Origin: Candidatus Persebacteraceae bacterium Df01
Lineage (GTDB): Bacteria; Pseudomonadota; Gammaproteobacteria; Tethybacterales; Persebacteraceae
DNA length: 64,000 nucleotides
NCBI GenBank assembly: GCA_030386295.1
Contig: JANQAO010000003.1
Coordinates: 236,114-300,113 of the forward strand
Reading direction: 5' to 3'
In this document: piece by piece, positions 8,166 to 17,546 of the stretch
Position numbering within the stretch: the stretch's first letter is position 1
How the letters are laid out: each line of letters starts with the position of its first letter
Made by a program: the position numbers and the translations under genes
Notes under the pieces: model-generated
The model's input: only the letters and a program-made list of their open reading frames with translations
Told to the model about the DNA's origin: nothing
Databases searched by the model: none

Positions 8166-10283
8166 ATGACTCTTTATAAAAAAACCTTTATGCTGGGCGA
8201 CACGGAAGCCACAATGGAATTTGGCGAAATTGGTCGTCAAGCGGGAGCCACCGTTATCGTTAGCATGAATGACACAGTTGTTATGGTTGCCGCTACTGGT
8301 AGCCGAGAAGCTATGCCCAATGCTGGATTTTTACCGCTAACAGTTGATTATCAAGAGAAATATTATGCCGCAGGTCGTATTCCTGGCGGTTTTTTGCGCC
8401 GTGAGGGGCGTCCATCAGAAAAAGAAGTCCTCACCAGTCGCCTGATAGACCGTTCCATCCGACCATTGTTTCCAGATTTTTTCTATCACGAAACACAAGT
8501 AATAGCCAACGTATTGTCTTACAATCCTGAAGTCAATTCCGATATTCTCGCCATGATTGGTACTTCTGCAGCGTTGCGATTGTCTGGAATCCCTTTTAAC
8601 GGTCCCATCGGAGCCGTCCGCGTTGGTTTTTCCAATAACGCTCCCATAATTAATCCGACACAAAGCCAAATAGAAAATTCAGAATTAGATTTGGTAGTCG
8701 CCGGCAGCCGTCAAGGTGTGTTAATGGTGGAATCCGAAGCCAAACAATTATCTGAAGCCGTCATGTTAAATGCGATCATGCAGGGACACAGCGCCATACA
8801 AGCCTCCATTGACGCTATTGAACATTTGGCTCAAGAAGCCGGAAAACCCGCGTGGGATTGGCAAGCTCCCGCACTCAATGATGAACAAAAAAACTCGTTG
8901 CGAACGGCTACCAATCAAGCTTTTGATGATGCTTATAACATTACCGAAAAGCAAGCGCGCAGCAATCGATTGGCGGAAATTCGTAAAAGCGGCACTGAGG
9001 CAGTATTGACCGAAAGTTCCACTCCGCTGGAAGGGAATTTGGTTAATTCAGAGTTAAAGAAAATTGAAGCTAGCATAGTGCGCGAACGCATTTTGTCTGG
9101 TCAGCCGCGCATTGACGGTCGTGGCACTCGCACAGTACGCCCTATTGCTATTCGCTTAGGTGTATTGCCGCGCACACACGGCTCAGCGCTGTTTACCCGT
9201 GGCGAAACGCAAGCATTGGTCGTCACTACCTTGGGTTCTACTCGTGATGAGCAAAAAATAGATGCACTGCAAGGCGAGCAGTTTGATTCCTTTATGATGC
9301 ACTACAACATGCCTCCTTATGCCACTGGAGAAACCGGCCGCAATATCGGTCCCAAGCGTCGCGAAGTCGGTCATGGACGCCTTGCCAAACGCGGATTAGC
9401 AGCGGTTATGCCGTCAAAGGAAGATTTTGAATTTCCCCTGCGTGTGGTGTCAGAAATTACTGAATCCAACGGCTCCAGTTCTATGGCGTCGGTATGCGGC
9501 GGCTCATTGTCGATGATGGACGCAAGTGTGCCACTATCAGCACATGTTTCCGGTATTGCCATGGGATTAATCAAAGAAAATGATCGTTTTGCTGTACTTA
9601 CCGACATTCTCGGTGACGAAGATCACTTGGGTGATATGGATTTCAAAGTTGCAGGTACTCGCAAGGGTGTGACGGCGCTACAGATGGATATAAAAATTGA
9701 CAGCATCAATGAGCAAATCATGCAGGCAGCTTTAGAGCAGGCCAATGAAGGACGGTTGCATATTTTAGGATTGATGGAAGAAGCGCTGCCAGGTCCACGC
9801 GAAGACGCTTCGCCATATGCGCCGCGCATGCTCAAAGTCAAAATACCAAAAAATAAAATTCGCGATGTTATCGGCAAAGGTGGCTCGGTTATTCGTAATT
9901 TGACAGAAACCACAGAAACGCGCATTGATGTTAATGATGACGGTATGGTGACGATTTCCGGACGCAATTTAGAAGTGTGCGAAAACGCCAAAGAGCAGAT
10001 TGAAAACCTTACCAAAGACGTAGAAATTGGTGCTATTTACGACGGGAAAGTAGAAAACATTCTGGAAAACGTAGGTGCTGTAGTTAGCATCCTGCCTGGT
10101 CGTGATGGTCTGTTGCACATTTCGCAAATTTCCAATGATCGCATTAATAAAGTGTCTGATGTGCTTAGTCTCAACCAAAGTGTCCGTGTTAAAGTTCTAC
10201 GTGCCGATGACGGCCGAGTGCGCTTTACCATGCTTAACTTGGATGAGGCACCGCCGGTCTCAAAAGAACAAGACGCCGAATAA
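8166..10283 (+). CDS. pnp: Polynucleotide phosphorylase
   Basis: Phosphorolytic 3'-5' exoribonuclease of the RNA degradosome. The 705 residues carry two RNase PH domains (early [16 protein letters not shown], then the core from [16 protein letters not shown]), a KH domain with [20 protein letters not shown] near residue 560, and a C-terminal S1 domain ending in [31 protein letters not shown] and the [11 protein letters not shown] loop mark the active core. The start ATG is preceded by AAAGGAA at good spacing. A strong intrinsic terminator follows. In E. coli this gene is autoregulated through its leader; here only the position after rpsO suggests the same. Confidence 0.97.
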   Translation: MTLYKKTFMLGDTEATMEFGEIGRQAGATVIVSMNDTVVMVAATGSREAMPNAGFLPLTVDYQEKYYAAGRIPGGFLRREGRPSEKEVLTSRLIDRSIRPLFPDFFYHETQVIANVLSYNPEVNSDILAMIGTSAALRLSGIPFNGPIGAVRVGFSNNAPIINPTQSQIENSELDLVVAGSRQGVLMVESEAKQLSEAVMLNAIMQGHSAIQASIDAIEHLAQEAGKPAWDWQAPALNDEQKNSLRTATNQAFDDAYNITEKQARSNRLAEIRKSGTEAVLTESSTPLEGNLVNSELKKIEASIVRERILSGQPRIDGRGTRTVRPIAIRLGVLPRTHGSALFTRGETQALVVTTLGSTRDEQKIDALQGEQFDSFMMHYNMPPYATGETGRNIGPKRREVGHGRLAKRGLAAVMPSKEDFEFPLRVVSEITESNGSSSMASVCGGSLSMMDASVPLSAHVSGIAMGLIKENDRFAVLTDILGDEDHLGDMDFKVAGTRKGVTALQMDIKIDSINEQIMQAALEQANEGRLHILGLMEEALPGPREDASPYAPRMLKVKIPKNKIRDVIGKGGSVIRNLTETTETRIDVNDDGMVTISGRNLEVCENAKEQIENLTKDVEIGAIYDGKVENILENVGAVVSILPGRDGLLHISQISNDRINKVSDVLSLNQSVRVKVLRADDGRVRFTMLNLDEAPPVSKEQDAE

Positions 10284-10300
10284 TTTTTTGCAGGTTAAAG

Positions 10301-10330
10301 AAGGGCGGCTATAAGTAGTCGCCCTTTTTA
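10301..10330 (+). terminator. Intrinsic terminator after rpsO-pnp
   Basis: A 9-bp stem, GGGCGGCTA (10303-10311) with TAGTCGCCC (10316-10324), encloses a TAAG tetraloop. It contains one G-T wobble and is extended by flanking A-T pairs. A run of T follows at once. This is a textbook Rho-independent terminator on the plus strand, separating pnp from the leucine genes. Confidence 0.9.
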
Positions 10331-10385
10331 CGTTAATTATTCTAACCAGCGTTAGGAACCCTCGCCTACTACAATTTACCGATGA

Positions 10386-10391
10386 TATAAT
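10386..10391 (+). promoter_or_regulatory. Putative -10 element of leuD-leuB-asd
   Basis: TATAAT lies 20 nt upstream of the leuD ATG, directly after the pnp terminator region. The predicted leader would be only about 13 nt and contains no Shine-Dalgarno sequence. No -35 hexamer is recognisable, and there is no room for a leucine leader peptide. Confidence 0.35.
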
Positions 10392-10411
10392 TTTTAGTTT
10401 GATTAAATACT

Positions 10412-11053
10412 ATGCAACGCTTTAATACGATTACTTCGGTGACAGTGCCTTTGGACTATCCTAATGTAGACACTGACCAAATTATTCCCAAACAATTTCT
10501 ACGCTCTATCAAGCGTAGCGGTTTTGGACCGTATTTATTTGACGAATGGCGCTATCTAGACCGTGGTGAGCTCGGTATGGACTGCTCTAGTCGTCCCAAA
10601 AATCCCGATTTCATTCTCAACGACTCGCGCTACGTCGGTGCGAAAATTTTGCTGACGCGCGATAATTTTGGCTGTGGTTCATCACGTGAGCATGCAGTGT
10701 GGGCACTTATGGACGCAGGCTTTTGTGCCGTTATAGGACCGAGTTTTGGCGATATTTTTTCTGGTAACGCCGTAAAGAATGGATTATTAACGGTAGTTTT
10801 ACCTGATGATGATATGGAACTGCTATTCGCTAGTGCCGGAGAATCAGTCACTATTGATTTAGCAACACAAACTGTTACCGCTAACAATAACGTTTATCGT
10901 TTTAATATCACAAATGACGACAAAAAACGCTTGCTCAATGGCTTAGATGACATTGCTATCACGTTGCAGCATGCTGATGCCATCCGTGATTATGAAAGTC
11001 AGCGTTATACCGAAGAACCTTGGCTTACTCTGGGTAGCAAACAATTACCATGA
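10412..11053 (+). CDS. leuD: 3-isopropylmalate dehydratase small subunit
   Basis: Small (swivel-domain) subunit of isopropylmalate isomerase, which interconverts 2- and 3-isopropylmalate in leucine synthesis. The 213-residue protein begins with [18 protein letters not shown] and has [16 protein letters not shown], the anion-binding signature of aconitase swivel domains, then [19 protein letters not shown]. It needs the LeuC large subunit, normally encoded just upstream. Here pnp and its terminator occupy that place, so leuC must be elsewhere. leuB follows with an ATGA overlap. Confidence 0.95.
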   Translation: MQRFNTITSVTVPLDYPNVDTDQIIPKQFLRSIKRSGFGPYLFDEWRYLDRGELGMDCSSRPKNPDFILNDSRYVGAKILLTRDNFGCGSSREHAVWALMDAGFCAVIGPSFGDIFSGNAVKNGLLTVVLPDDDMELLFASAGESVTIDLATQTVTANNNVYRFNITNDDKKRLLNGLDDIAITLQHADAIRDYESQRYTEEPWLTLGSKQLP

Positions 11054-12126
11054 ATAAGCGTCTTCTTTTATTGCCCGGTGATGGTATTGGTCCCGAAGTT
11101 ATTGCGCAAGCGGAAAAAGTATTGCGCACATTGGTCACTGCCGGCGATTTGCCGTGCATTGATATCACCACAGGACTCATCGGTGGTTGTGCTATTGACA
11201 TGCATGGCACTCCCCTACCCGATGACACCTTGGCGATGGCACAACATGCCGATGCGGTGCTGCTTGGTGCAGTAGGTGCACCGCAATATGACAATCTCCC
11301 CAATGACAAAAAACCAGAATTGGGTCTGCTCAGTTTACGCCAAGCTATGGGTGTTTTCGCCAATTTGCGCCCCGCTATCTGCCATTCGGCATTAGTGCAT
11401 TCATCCTCTCTCAAACCCGACCTAGTGGCAGGACTTGACATTCTTATTGTCCGCGAGCTTATCGGCGGCATTTATTTTGGACAGCCACGCGGCATTATCG
11501 AAGAAAACGGCGAACGTGTCGGTATTAATACCATGCGCTATGCTGAACACGAAATCATCCGCTTGGGTCGCGCAGCTTTTGCAGCAGCACGGCGGCGGCA
11601 AGGGCGTCTATGCTCAGTAGAAAAAGCTAATGTGTTAGAAGTCGGCATGTTATGGCGCGATGTGATGACAGTACTAGGGCGTGATGAATTTCCCGATATA
11701 GAACTGTCCCACATGTACGCCGACAACGCCGCTATGCAACTGGTGCGTGCACCCAAACAATTTGACGTTATCGCCACCGGCAATCTTTTCGGTGATGTGC
11801 TCTCAGATGCAGCAGCAATGTTAACTGGTTCTATTGGCATGCTACCATCAGCTTCTTTAGATGACAAAGGGCGCGGCCTGTACGAGCCGGTACACGGCTC
11901 TGCTCCAGATATTGCCGGACAAGACAAAGCCAATCCACTAGCTGCGATATTATCTGTGGAAATGATGCTACGCTATTCGCTCAACGCATCAGTCGCTGCC
12001 GACAAAGTTTCCGCAGCAGTACGACAAACACTCAACGACAACTACCGTACGGCAGATATTGCTGGCGACGGTGACAGCATTATCGGCTGCGCCGCCATGG
12101 GACAGAAAGTGCTAGATTATTTATGA
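11050..12126 (+). CDS. leuB: 3-isopropylmalate dehydrogenase
   Basis: NAD-dependent oxidative decarboxylase of 3-isopropylmalate in leucine synthesis. The 358 residues show [15 protein letters not shown] at the N-terminus, then [13 protein letters not shown], the [16 protein letters not shown] helix, and the Mg and substrate loop [39 protein letters not shown] and [20 protein letters not shown] complete the family signature. It is coupled to leuD upstream and asd downstream by ATGA overlaps, so the three are one transcription and translation unit. Confidence 0.96.
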   Translation: MNKRLLLLPGDGIGPEVIAQAEKVLRTLVTAGDLPCIDITTGLIGGCAIDMHGTPLPDDTLAMAQHADAVLLGAVGAPQYDNLPNDKKPELGLLSLRQAMGVFANLRPAICHSALVHSSSLKPDLVAGLDILIVRELIGGIYFGQPRGIIEENGERVGINTMRYAEHEIIRLGRAAFAAARRRQGRLCSVEKANVLEVGMLWRDVMTVLGRDEFPDIELSHMYADNAAMQLVRAPKQFDVIATGNLFGDVLSDAAAMLTGSIGMLPSASLDDKGRGLYEPVHGSAPDIAGQDKANPLAAILSVEMMLRYSLNASVAADKVSAAVRQTLNDNYRTADIAGDGDSIIGCAAMGQKVLDYL

Positions 12127-13181
12127 GCGCTATGACAACAACTGACACTCCTACTTTTGACATTGCCGTTGTCGGTGCTACCGGCACGGTGGGCGAACAA
12201 ATGCTTGCCATTTTAGAAGAACGAAATTTTCCAGTGCGCACACTATATGCATTGGCCTCCGAACGCTCTGTCGCTAAAACAGTATCTTTTGGCAATAAAA
12301 CGTTAACAGTTCAAGATTTGGCAAAATTTGATTTTTCACAAGTGCAAATTGCGCTGTTTTCTGCCGGCGGCAGTGTTAGTGCCGAACATGCTCCCCGTGC
12401 AGCTGCTTGCGACTGCGTGGTGATAGACAATTCATCCCACTTTCGCCGCGATGAAGGCATACCGTTGGTGGTTGCTGAAGTTAATCCAGAACAGGTAGAT
12501 GATTATTGCTCCCGCAACATTATTGCTAACCCCAACTGTTCCACCATGCAAATGTTGGTAGCGTTAAAACCTTTGTATGATGCCGTCGGTATCACACGTA
12601 TTAATGTTGCAACTTATCAAGCGGTATCAGGCGCTGGTGCTCGAGCTATAGATGAACTTGCGCAGCAGACAGCTGCACGGCTGGCAGGCAATAATATAGA
12701 ACCTTCAATTTTTACCGCTCCCATTGCTTTCAACGTTATTCCCCACATAGATTCTTTTCAAGAAAACGGTTACACTCGTGAAGAAATGAAAATGGTGTGG
12801 GAGACAAAAAAAATTTTAGCAGATGACACCATACAGGTTAATCCGACAGCAGTGCGTGTGCCGGTGTTTTATGGTCACGCCGAAGCGGTACACATTGAAA
12901 CGCTTGAAAAACTTGATGCCCAACAGGCACGAATGCTTTTGGCGGATGCGCCCGGAGTATGCGTGATTGATGAACATATAGCAGGCGGTTATCCAACGCC
13001 ACAGCAACACGCTGCCGGCAATAATGAAGTTTTTGTTGGCCGTATTCGCGAAGACATTTCACATCCAAAAGGATTGAACCTGTGGGTTGTCAGCGATAAT
13101 GTCCGCAAAGGCGCGGCACTTAATGCGGTGCAAATAGCGGAAATATTGGCTTTAAAACTTCTTGCTAATACAACATTTTAA
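12123..13181 (+). CDS. asd: Aspartate-semialdehyde dehydrogenase
   Basis: Reduces aspartyl phosphate to aspartate semialdehyde, the shared precursor of lysine, diaminopimelate, threonine and methionine; it feeds the hom gene near the start of the window. The 352-residue protein begins with the NADP loop [14 protein letters not shown], followed by [16 protein letters not shown] and IDNSSHFRR. The catalytic C139 is in [12 protein letters not shown], and the active-site histidine region is [12 protein letters not shown] start at 12123 overlaps the leuB stop (ATGA); an in-frame ATG three codons later is an alternative. leuB-asd adjacency is usual in Beta- and Gammaproteobacteria. Confidence 0.95.
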   Translation: MSAMTTTDTPTFDIAVVGATGTVGEQMLAILEERNFPVRTLYALASERSVAKTVSFGNKTLTVQDLAKFDFSQVQIALFSAGGSVSAEHAPRAAACDCVVIDNSSHFRRDEGIPLVVAEVNPEQVDDYCSRNIIANPNCSTMQMLVALKPLYDAVGITRINVATYQAVSGAGARAIDELAQQTAARLAGNNIEPSIFTAPIAFNVIPHIDSFQENGYTREEMKMVWETKKILADDTIQVNPTAVRVPVFYGHAEAVHIETLEKLDAQQARMLLADAPGVCVIDEHIAGGYPTPQQHAAGNNEVFVGRIREDISHPKGLNLWVVSDNVRKGAALNAVQIAEILALKLLANTTF

Positions 13182-13195
13182 TAATATCGCTGGGA

Positions 13196-13621
13196 TTACA
13201 ATTCCCAACGCAAGACAAATGAGCTGGCAGTATTTTTGTTAACACCCGCCTGCGTATGCTCAATTCCCAACCCCATGAATAAATTTTTGCGCAACGAAAA
13301 AGCATAACCCAAAGCATATGTCATTGCTCGTAGTGCTGACAAGTCCACCTGCACTTCTTCAATTTCGTAGTCTGTATTTAACTCGCATTATAAATTTTCT
13401 ACCAGCACAGCATCTGTGGCATAAGAATGCTATGCTTGCACCGTTCCTTCTATTTGAACCATGATAGCTGCCGAGACATTCACTAACCCATGGCCATACA
13501 CATCCACGACGGCTACCGTTATTCCTTGTCCATAGTAGCCGTACTCATAAGCCGTTTCTGCGTGGATGTTATCCAATTGACTGGCATGTTTTTCATTTAA
13601 CTCTGCAAGTTATTCTCGCAT
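13196..13621 (-). pseudogene. Remnant of a subtilisin-like (S8) autotransporter protease
   Basis: No long open frame is present, but one minus-strand frame reads as an eroded gene of 142 codons. Near its start are HAETAYEYGYYGQG and ITVAVVDV, like the first strand of a subtilase domain up to the catalytic Asp. This is joined directly to YGHGLVNVSAAI, which resembles the end of such domains, so most of the protease, including the His and Ser regions, has been deleted in frame. After internal stops come ALGYAFSLRKNLFMGLGI and a final ASSFVLRWEL, like the last strands of an autotransporter barrel. At least three in-frame stops (one TAG, two TAA) interrupt it. The phase is kept throughout, which argues against chance. 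The remaining 13622-13773 holds nothing I can identify besides a C7T7 run. Confidence 0.7.
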
Positions 13622-13773
13622 CTAACTCTTTATGGTTGTATTGGTAAAGTAAAGAGGCTATTAGTGACTGAAAAATTACCCTAAAACCGCGTTTTAAAAG
13701 TTTTTGCTAATTTTTTAGCCCTACTTTATAGCGACAAGCGACATAATTTACCCCCCCTTTTTTTCCATAAAGG

Positions 13774-14514
13774 TCAATACATGTGCTGACCACCGTTGGC
13801 GGCAATGTTTGCTCCAGTAATAAAAGCAGCATTTTCTGACGCCAAAAAGCTCACCACGCTAGCAATTTCTTCCGGTGTGCCAAATCGCCCTACCGGTATT
13901 TGTGCGCGAATTTTCTCACGCACTTCTTCAGCAATATTGTTGACCATGTCGGTGCCGATATAACCCGGCGAAATCGTGTTAATCGTTACTCCTTTGCTCA
14001 CTACTTCCTGCGCCAATGCCTTAGTAAAACCGTGCATTCCGGCTTTTGCCGCTGAATAATTGGTTTGTCCAAATTGTCCTTTTTGCGCGTTCACTGATGA
14101 AATATTGACAACCCGCCCAAAACCACGATTAGCCATGTCTGGAACAAATTGTCGGCTAACATAAAAAACACTGCTCAAGTTAGTCACAATAACTTCGTCC
14201 CACATTTCCGCCGTCATCTTGCGAAATGTCGCATCGCGAGTAATGCCTCCGTTGTTAACTAAAATGTCTACACCACCCAAGTCCGCTTCCACCGCCTCTT
14301 TCAGTTTTGCACACGACTCCCATTGGCTGATATCGCAAAAGTAACCGTGAAAGCTATCAAACCCGTCAGCTTTTTGTTTTTCAAGCCATGACTGCAGCCG
14401 CACCCCGTTGTGAATATACGTTGCCGCTACCGTATAGCCATCGCAATGTAATTGCCGGCAAATCGCCGTGCCAATGCCTCCCAAACCACCGGTAACTAAT
14501 GCTGTTTTTGCCAT
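13774..14514 (-). CDS. phaB: Acetoacetyl-CoA reductase
   Basis: NADPH-dependent reductase making (R)-3-hydroxybutyryl-CoA for PHB synthesis. It is a 246-residue short-chain dehydrogenase: ALVTGGLGGIGTAIC cofactor loop, DILVNNGGITRDATF, catalytic Ser in VVNISSVNAQKGQFGQ, the YSAAKAG (YxxxK) pair, and ISPGYIGTDM. The C-terminal SENAAFITGANIAANGGQHM is characteristic of PhaB. The frame extends upstream, but the ATG at 14514 has a good AGGAG at proper distance. It closes a phaC-phaA-phaB run with short gaps. FabG is the main alternative, and context favours PhaB. Confidence 0.93.
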   Translation of the reverse strand: MAKTALVTGGLGGIGTAICRQLHCDGYTVAATYIHNGVRLQSWLEKQKADGFDSFHGYFCDISQWESCAKLKEAVEADLGGVDILVNNGGITRDATFRKMTAEMWDEVIVTNLSSVFYVSRQFVPDMANRGFGRVVNISSVNAQKGQFGQTNYSAAKAGMHGFTKALAQEVVSKGVTINTISPGYIGTDMVNNIAEEVREKIRAQIPVGRFGTPEEIASVVSFLASENAAFITGANIAANGGQHMY

Positions 14515-14528
14515 TGTGTAACTCCTTT

Positions 14529-15710
14529 TTAGTTGCGTCCAACGGTCAAGGCAATGCCCATGCCGCCACCAATACATAATGACGCCAAGCCTTTTTTGGC
14601 ATCGCGCCGAATCATTTCGTGTAATAAACTTACCAACACTCGCGCACCCGAGGCACCAATGGGATGCCCCAGCGCTATAGCCCCACCATTCACATTAATT
14701 TTGCTTTCGTCCCATCCCATTTCACGATTAACAGCGATAGCTTGAGCAGCAAACGCTTCATTGACTTCAAGCAAATCTAAATCATCAGTACTCCAGCCTG
14801 ATTTTTTCAGACATTTATTTGATGCCGGCGCCGGCCCCATTCCCATAACGGATGGATCCACCCCGCAACTCGCTGCCGAGTGAAATACTGCCAATGGCTG
14901 AATACCGCGCGCTGCCGCCGTCTCGGCATCCATCAGCACCACCGCTGCCGCACCATCATTAATACCAGAAGCATTGCCTGCCGTTACTGTTCCGTCTTTA
15001 CGAAACGCTGGACGTAGCCCAGCCAACATTTCTGCCGAAGCGTCATAACGAATATATTCATCTTGATTAACTGTCAAGGGCGGTTTTTTGCGCTGAGGTA
15101 CTTCTACAGTAGCAATTTCACTTTCAAAGCGCCCTGCCTGTTGCGCCGCCGCCGCTTTTTGTTGAGATGCCAGAGCAAAAGCATCCTGCTCTTCGCGGCT
15201 GATATCATATTTTTCTGCAACATTTTCGGCAGTAATGCCCATGTGATAATTGTTAAAAACGTCTGTTAAACCATCATTAACCATACTATCTATGAGGGCA
15301 CCGTTACCAAGCCGCAAACCCAACCGCGAACCATTGAGTATATGCGGGCTGGCACTCATATTTTCTTGTCCTCCGGCAACGACCGTAGTCGCATCACCAG
15401 CGATAATCGCTTGCGCAGCCAAGTGCACGGCACGCAAACCGCTACCGCAAACATGATTAATTGTCATCGCCGGCGTTTCCTTTGGAATGCCTGCTAACAT
15501 GGCCGCCTGTCGTGCCGGATTTTGACCAACGCCAGCAGTTAGCACTTGCCCCATAATGACATCATCTACTTCTGCCATTTCCACGCCGGCGCGCTGCAAT
15601 GCCTCGGCAATAACTACGCTCCCAAGTTGTGCTGCCGAAGTAGATGCTAAACCGCCACCAAATTTACCTATAGCCGTGCGGCAAGCTGCAATAATTACAA
15701 CATCTTTCAT
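14529..15710 (-). CDS. phaA: Acetyl-CoA C-acetyltransferase (beta-ketothiolase)
   Basis: Condenses two acetyl-CoA to acetoacetyl-CoA, the first PHB step. The 393 residues show the acylated Cys in [17 protein letters not shown], the middle motif [20 protein letters not shown] with its catalytic His, and the second Cys near the C-terminus in [14 protein letters not shown]. An AAAGGAGC stands before the ATG. It lies between phaC and phaB on the same strand with gaps of 11 and 14 nt, which favours a PHB role over fatty-acid breakdown. Confidence 0.95.
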   Translation of the reverse strand: MKDVVIIAACRTAIGKFGGGLASTSAAQLGSVVIAEALQRAGVEMAEVDDVIMGQVLTAGVGQNPARQAAMLAGIPKETPAMTINHVCGSGLRAVHLAAQAIIAGDATTVVAGGQENMSASPHILNGSRLGLRLGNGALIDSMVNDGLTDVFNNYHMGITAENVAEKYDISREEQDAFALASQQKAAAAQQAGRFESEIATVEVPQRKKPPLTVNQDEYIRYDASAEMLAGLRPAFRKDGTVTAGNASGINDGAAAVVLMDAETAAARGIQPLAVFHSAASCGVDPSVMGMGPAPASNKCLKKSGWSTDDLDLLEVNEAFAAQAIAVNREMGWDESKINVNGGAIALGHPIGASGARVLVSLLHEMIRRDAKKGLASLCIGGGMGIALTVGRN

Positions 15711-15721
15711 GATTTGCTCCT

Positions 15722-17449
15722 TTATTCTTTCGCTTCAACTTGTGATGTGACAATATCAGGACGTGGTACTGACACATAAGTGCCGGGGGCATCTTCAATG
15801 GGCGAATAACGCACATTGCCGACTCGTTTCGGTGCCGCCTTCTTTTTACCACTTTGTCGTGCCAGCCATCCGATCCAATCGTTCCACCAACCGCCCTCTT
15901 GCTGTTTGGCCGTCGCCTGCCATTGAGCAACGTTTTTAGGCAACACTCCGGCGGCGCTTGTTTGGTGCCATCCTTTATTCTTGTCTGGTGGATTAATAAT
16001 GCCAGCAATATGGCCGCTAGCCGCAAGTACAAAACGCGCTTTACTACCTTTGCCTCCTAATAGTCGAGCACTTTCATAAGCAGTGCGCCACGGTACAATA
16101 TGGTCTTTTTCACAGGAAACTGCATACAACGGCAAATGAGACAACGTCAATAGTCGCACTGGAACATTACACATTGTTGCTTTATCTTTAGCAATGCGGT
16201 TTTCTAGATAAGTATCACGCAAATAGCTGGAAAACATTGGTCCTGGAAGATTAGTTGAATCAGCATTCCAAAATAGCAAATCAAATGCTTGTGGTTTTTT
16301 GCCTAGATAATAATTGTCAATAAAATAAGGCCAAATCAAGTCGTTTGGGCGTAGTGCGGCAAAACCACGCGCTAAATTGCGTCCATCCAGCACTCCGCCA
16401 TCAGCAAAACGCTGTTCATAATCGCCTACCATTTCCTTATCTACAAACAACCCGATTTCGCCAGCATCGGAAAAATCCAGCATCGTTGCCAATAAAGTAA
16501 GAGATTGCGCTGGGGACTCGTCTGATTTTGCCAGCACGGCCAAAGCACAAGCTAATAACGTTCCGCCAATACAAAAACCTAACGTATTAATTTTCTCTCC
16601 CTTACACACAGCACTCACAATGTCCAACGCCGCCATGACCCCTTCGCGCAAGTAAAAATCCCAATCAAAATTACGCTGCTTTTGGCCAGCGTTTACCCAA
16701 GACACTAAAAATACTCGATGCCCAGCAGCAATGGCGTGGCGCACAAAAGAGTTTTTCTGCTGTAAATCTAAAATGTAATATTTGTTAATACACGGCGGCA
16801 CGATAAGCAACGGTCGGCAGTACACCTGCGCTGTTTGTGGAGCGTATTCAATCAACTGCATAACATCGTTTTGAGCGATTACTTTACCGGGCGTACAAGC
16901 AATGTTGCCACCGATAACGAACGATTCACGATCAGTGTTGCTTATCGTCCCATTTTGCGCGTCACTCATCAAATTTTGCATGCCTGTGACAAAATTTTCG
17001 CCGCCCGTTTGCATCGCCTCTTCCATCACCGTAGGATTAGTTGCCGGAAAATTAGACGGCGACATGGCGTCCACATACTGACCGATAGAAAAGCGTAATA
17101 ACTTTTTGTCGCTTTCAGGCAAATTTACTTTTTCCACTACTTCGCGTACAGCCTCGCTGTTAAGTAAGTAATTTTGCATTAACATGGAAAAAAACGGATT
17201 TTCTCGCCACTGCTTATCGCTAAAACGCCGATCGCCCTTAGATGGCGACACAATCTCTTCTTTTTCTTCGTTTTTTGCACCTAGACTGGAAGTAACTTCT
17301 AGTTGCTTGCGCTGCACTTCAGTACAAATATTAATCCACAAATCAGGTTGTTGCGTCAACGCTTGCAAAAATCGCTGCCACGTAGCCGCCATTTTCTTGC
17401 CTCCCGGTATGACCGAGGATTCGGATAAAATATTTTTATGTTCCGTCAT
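15722..17449 (-). CDS. phaC: Class I poly(3-hydroxyalkanoate) synthase
   Basis: Polymerises (R)-3-hydroxyacyl-CoA at the granule surface. The 575-residue length and a single-subunit layout fit class I. The lipase-like box is GFCIGG (291-296) with nucleophile C293. The catalytic Asp lies in AVSCEKDHIVPW and the His in LAASGHIAGIINPP. It also has the typical NFDWDFYLREG and LNTYYL-like regions (here FIDNYYLGKK). It leads phaC-phaA-phaB and lies 97 nt downstream of xsc on the same strand. That gap has a long hairpin and a TATAAT, so it may have its own promoter as well as read-through from xsc. Confidence 0.95.
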   Translation of the reverse strand: MTEHKNILSESSVIPGGKKMAATWQRFLQALTQQPDLWINICTEVQRKQLEVTSSLGAKNEEKEEIVSPSKGDRRFSDKQWRENPFFSMLMQNYLLNSEAVREVVEKVNLPESDKKLLRFSIGQYVDAMSPSNFPATNPTVMEEAMQTGGENFVTGMQNLMSDAQNGTISNTDRESFVIGGNIACTPGKVIAQNDVMQLIEYAPQTAQVYCRPLLIVPPCINKYYILDLQQKNSFVRHAIAAGHRVFLVSWVNAGQKQRNFDWDFYLREGVMAALDIVSAVCKGEKINTLGFCIGGTLLACALAVLAKSDESPAQSLTLLATMLDFSDAGEIGLFVDKEMVGDYEQRFADGGVLDGRNLARGFAALRPNDLIWPYFIDNYYLGKKPQAFDLLFWNADSTNLPGPMFSSYLRDTYLENRIAKDKATMCNVPVRLLTLSHLPLYAVSCEKDHIVPWRTAYESARLLGGKGSKARFVLAASGHIAGIINPPDKNKGWHQTSAAGVLPKNVAQWQATAKQQEGGWWNDWIGWLARQSGKKKAAPKRVGNVRYSPIEDAPGTYVSVPRPDIVTSQVEAKE

Positions 17450-17465
17450 CTCTACGATGACTATG

Positions 17466-17471
17466 ATTATA
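17466..17471 (-). promoter_or_regulatory. Putative -10 element of phaCAB
   Basis: TATAAT on the minus strand, 16 nt before the phaC ATG. Upstream -35 matches are poor (TTGTGC at only 15 nt spacing). It would give a very short leader. Confidence 0.3.
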
Positions 17472-17476
17472 CATTA

Positions 17477-17532
17477 TTTTTGCGGCGCACAATTGATGCT
17501 TTTTTCAGCGCATTGTCACTGCACCGCAAAAA
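17477..17532. repeat. Long hairpin between xsc and phaC
   Basis: Plus-strand TTTTTGCGG-C-GCA (17477-17489) pairs with TGC-A-CCGCAAAAA (17520-17532): 12 pairs around one mismatch. ACAAT and ATTGT inside can extend the stem. The T and A runs are part of the stem on both strands, so it is not a normal terminator. It may be an mRNA stability or processing element between xsc and phaC. Confidence 0.5.
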
Positions 17533-17546
17533 ATCAGTATTTTAGA

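Noticed and set aside
13751-13764. C7T7 homopolymer run
   Set aside because: Noted as possible phase-variation tract, but it lies outside any gene, downstream of phaB's stop, so no switching target.
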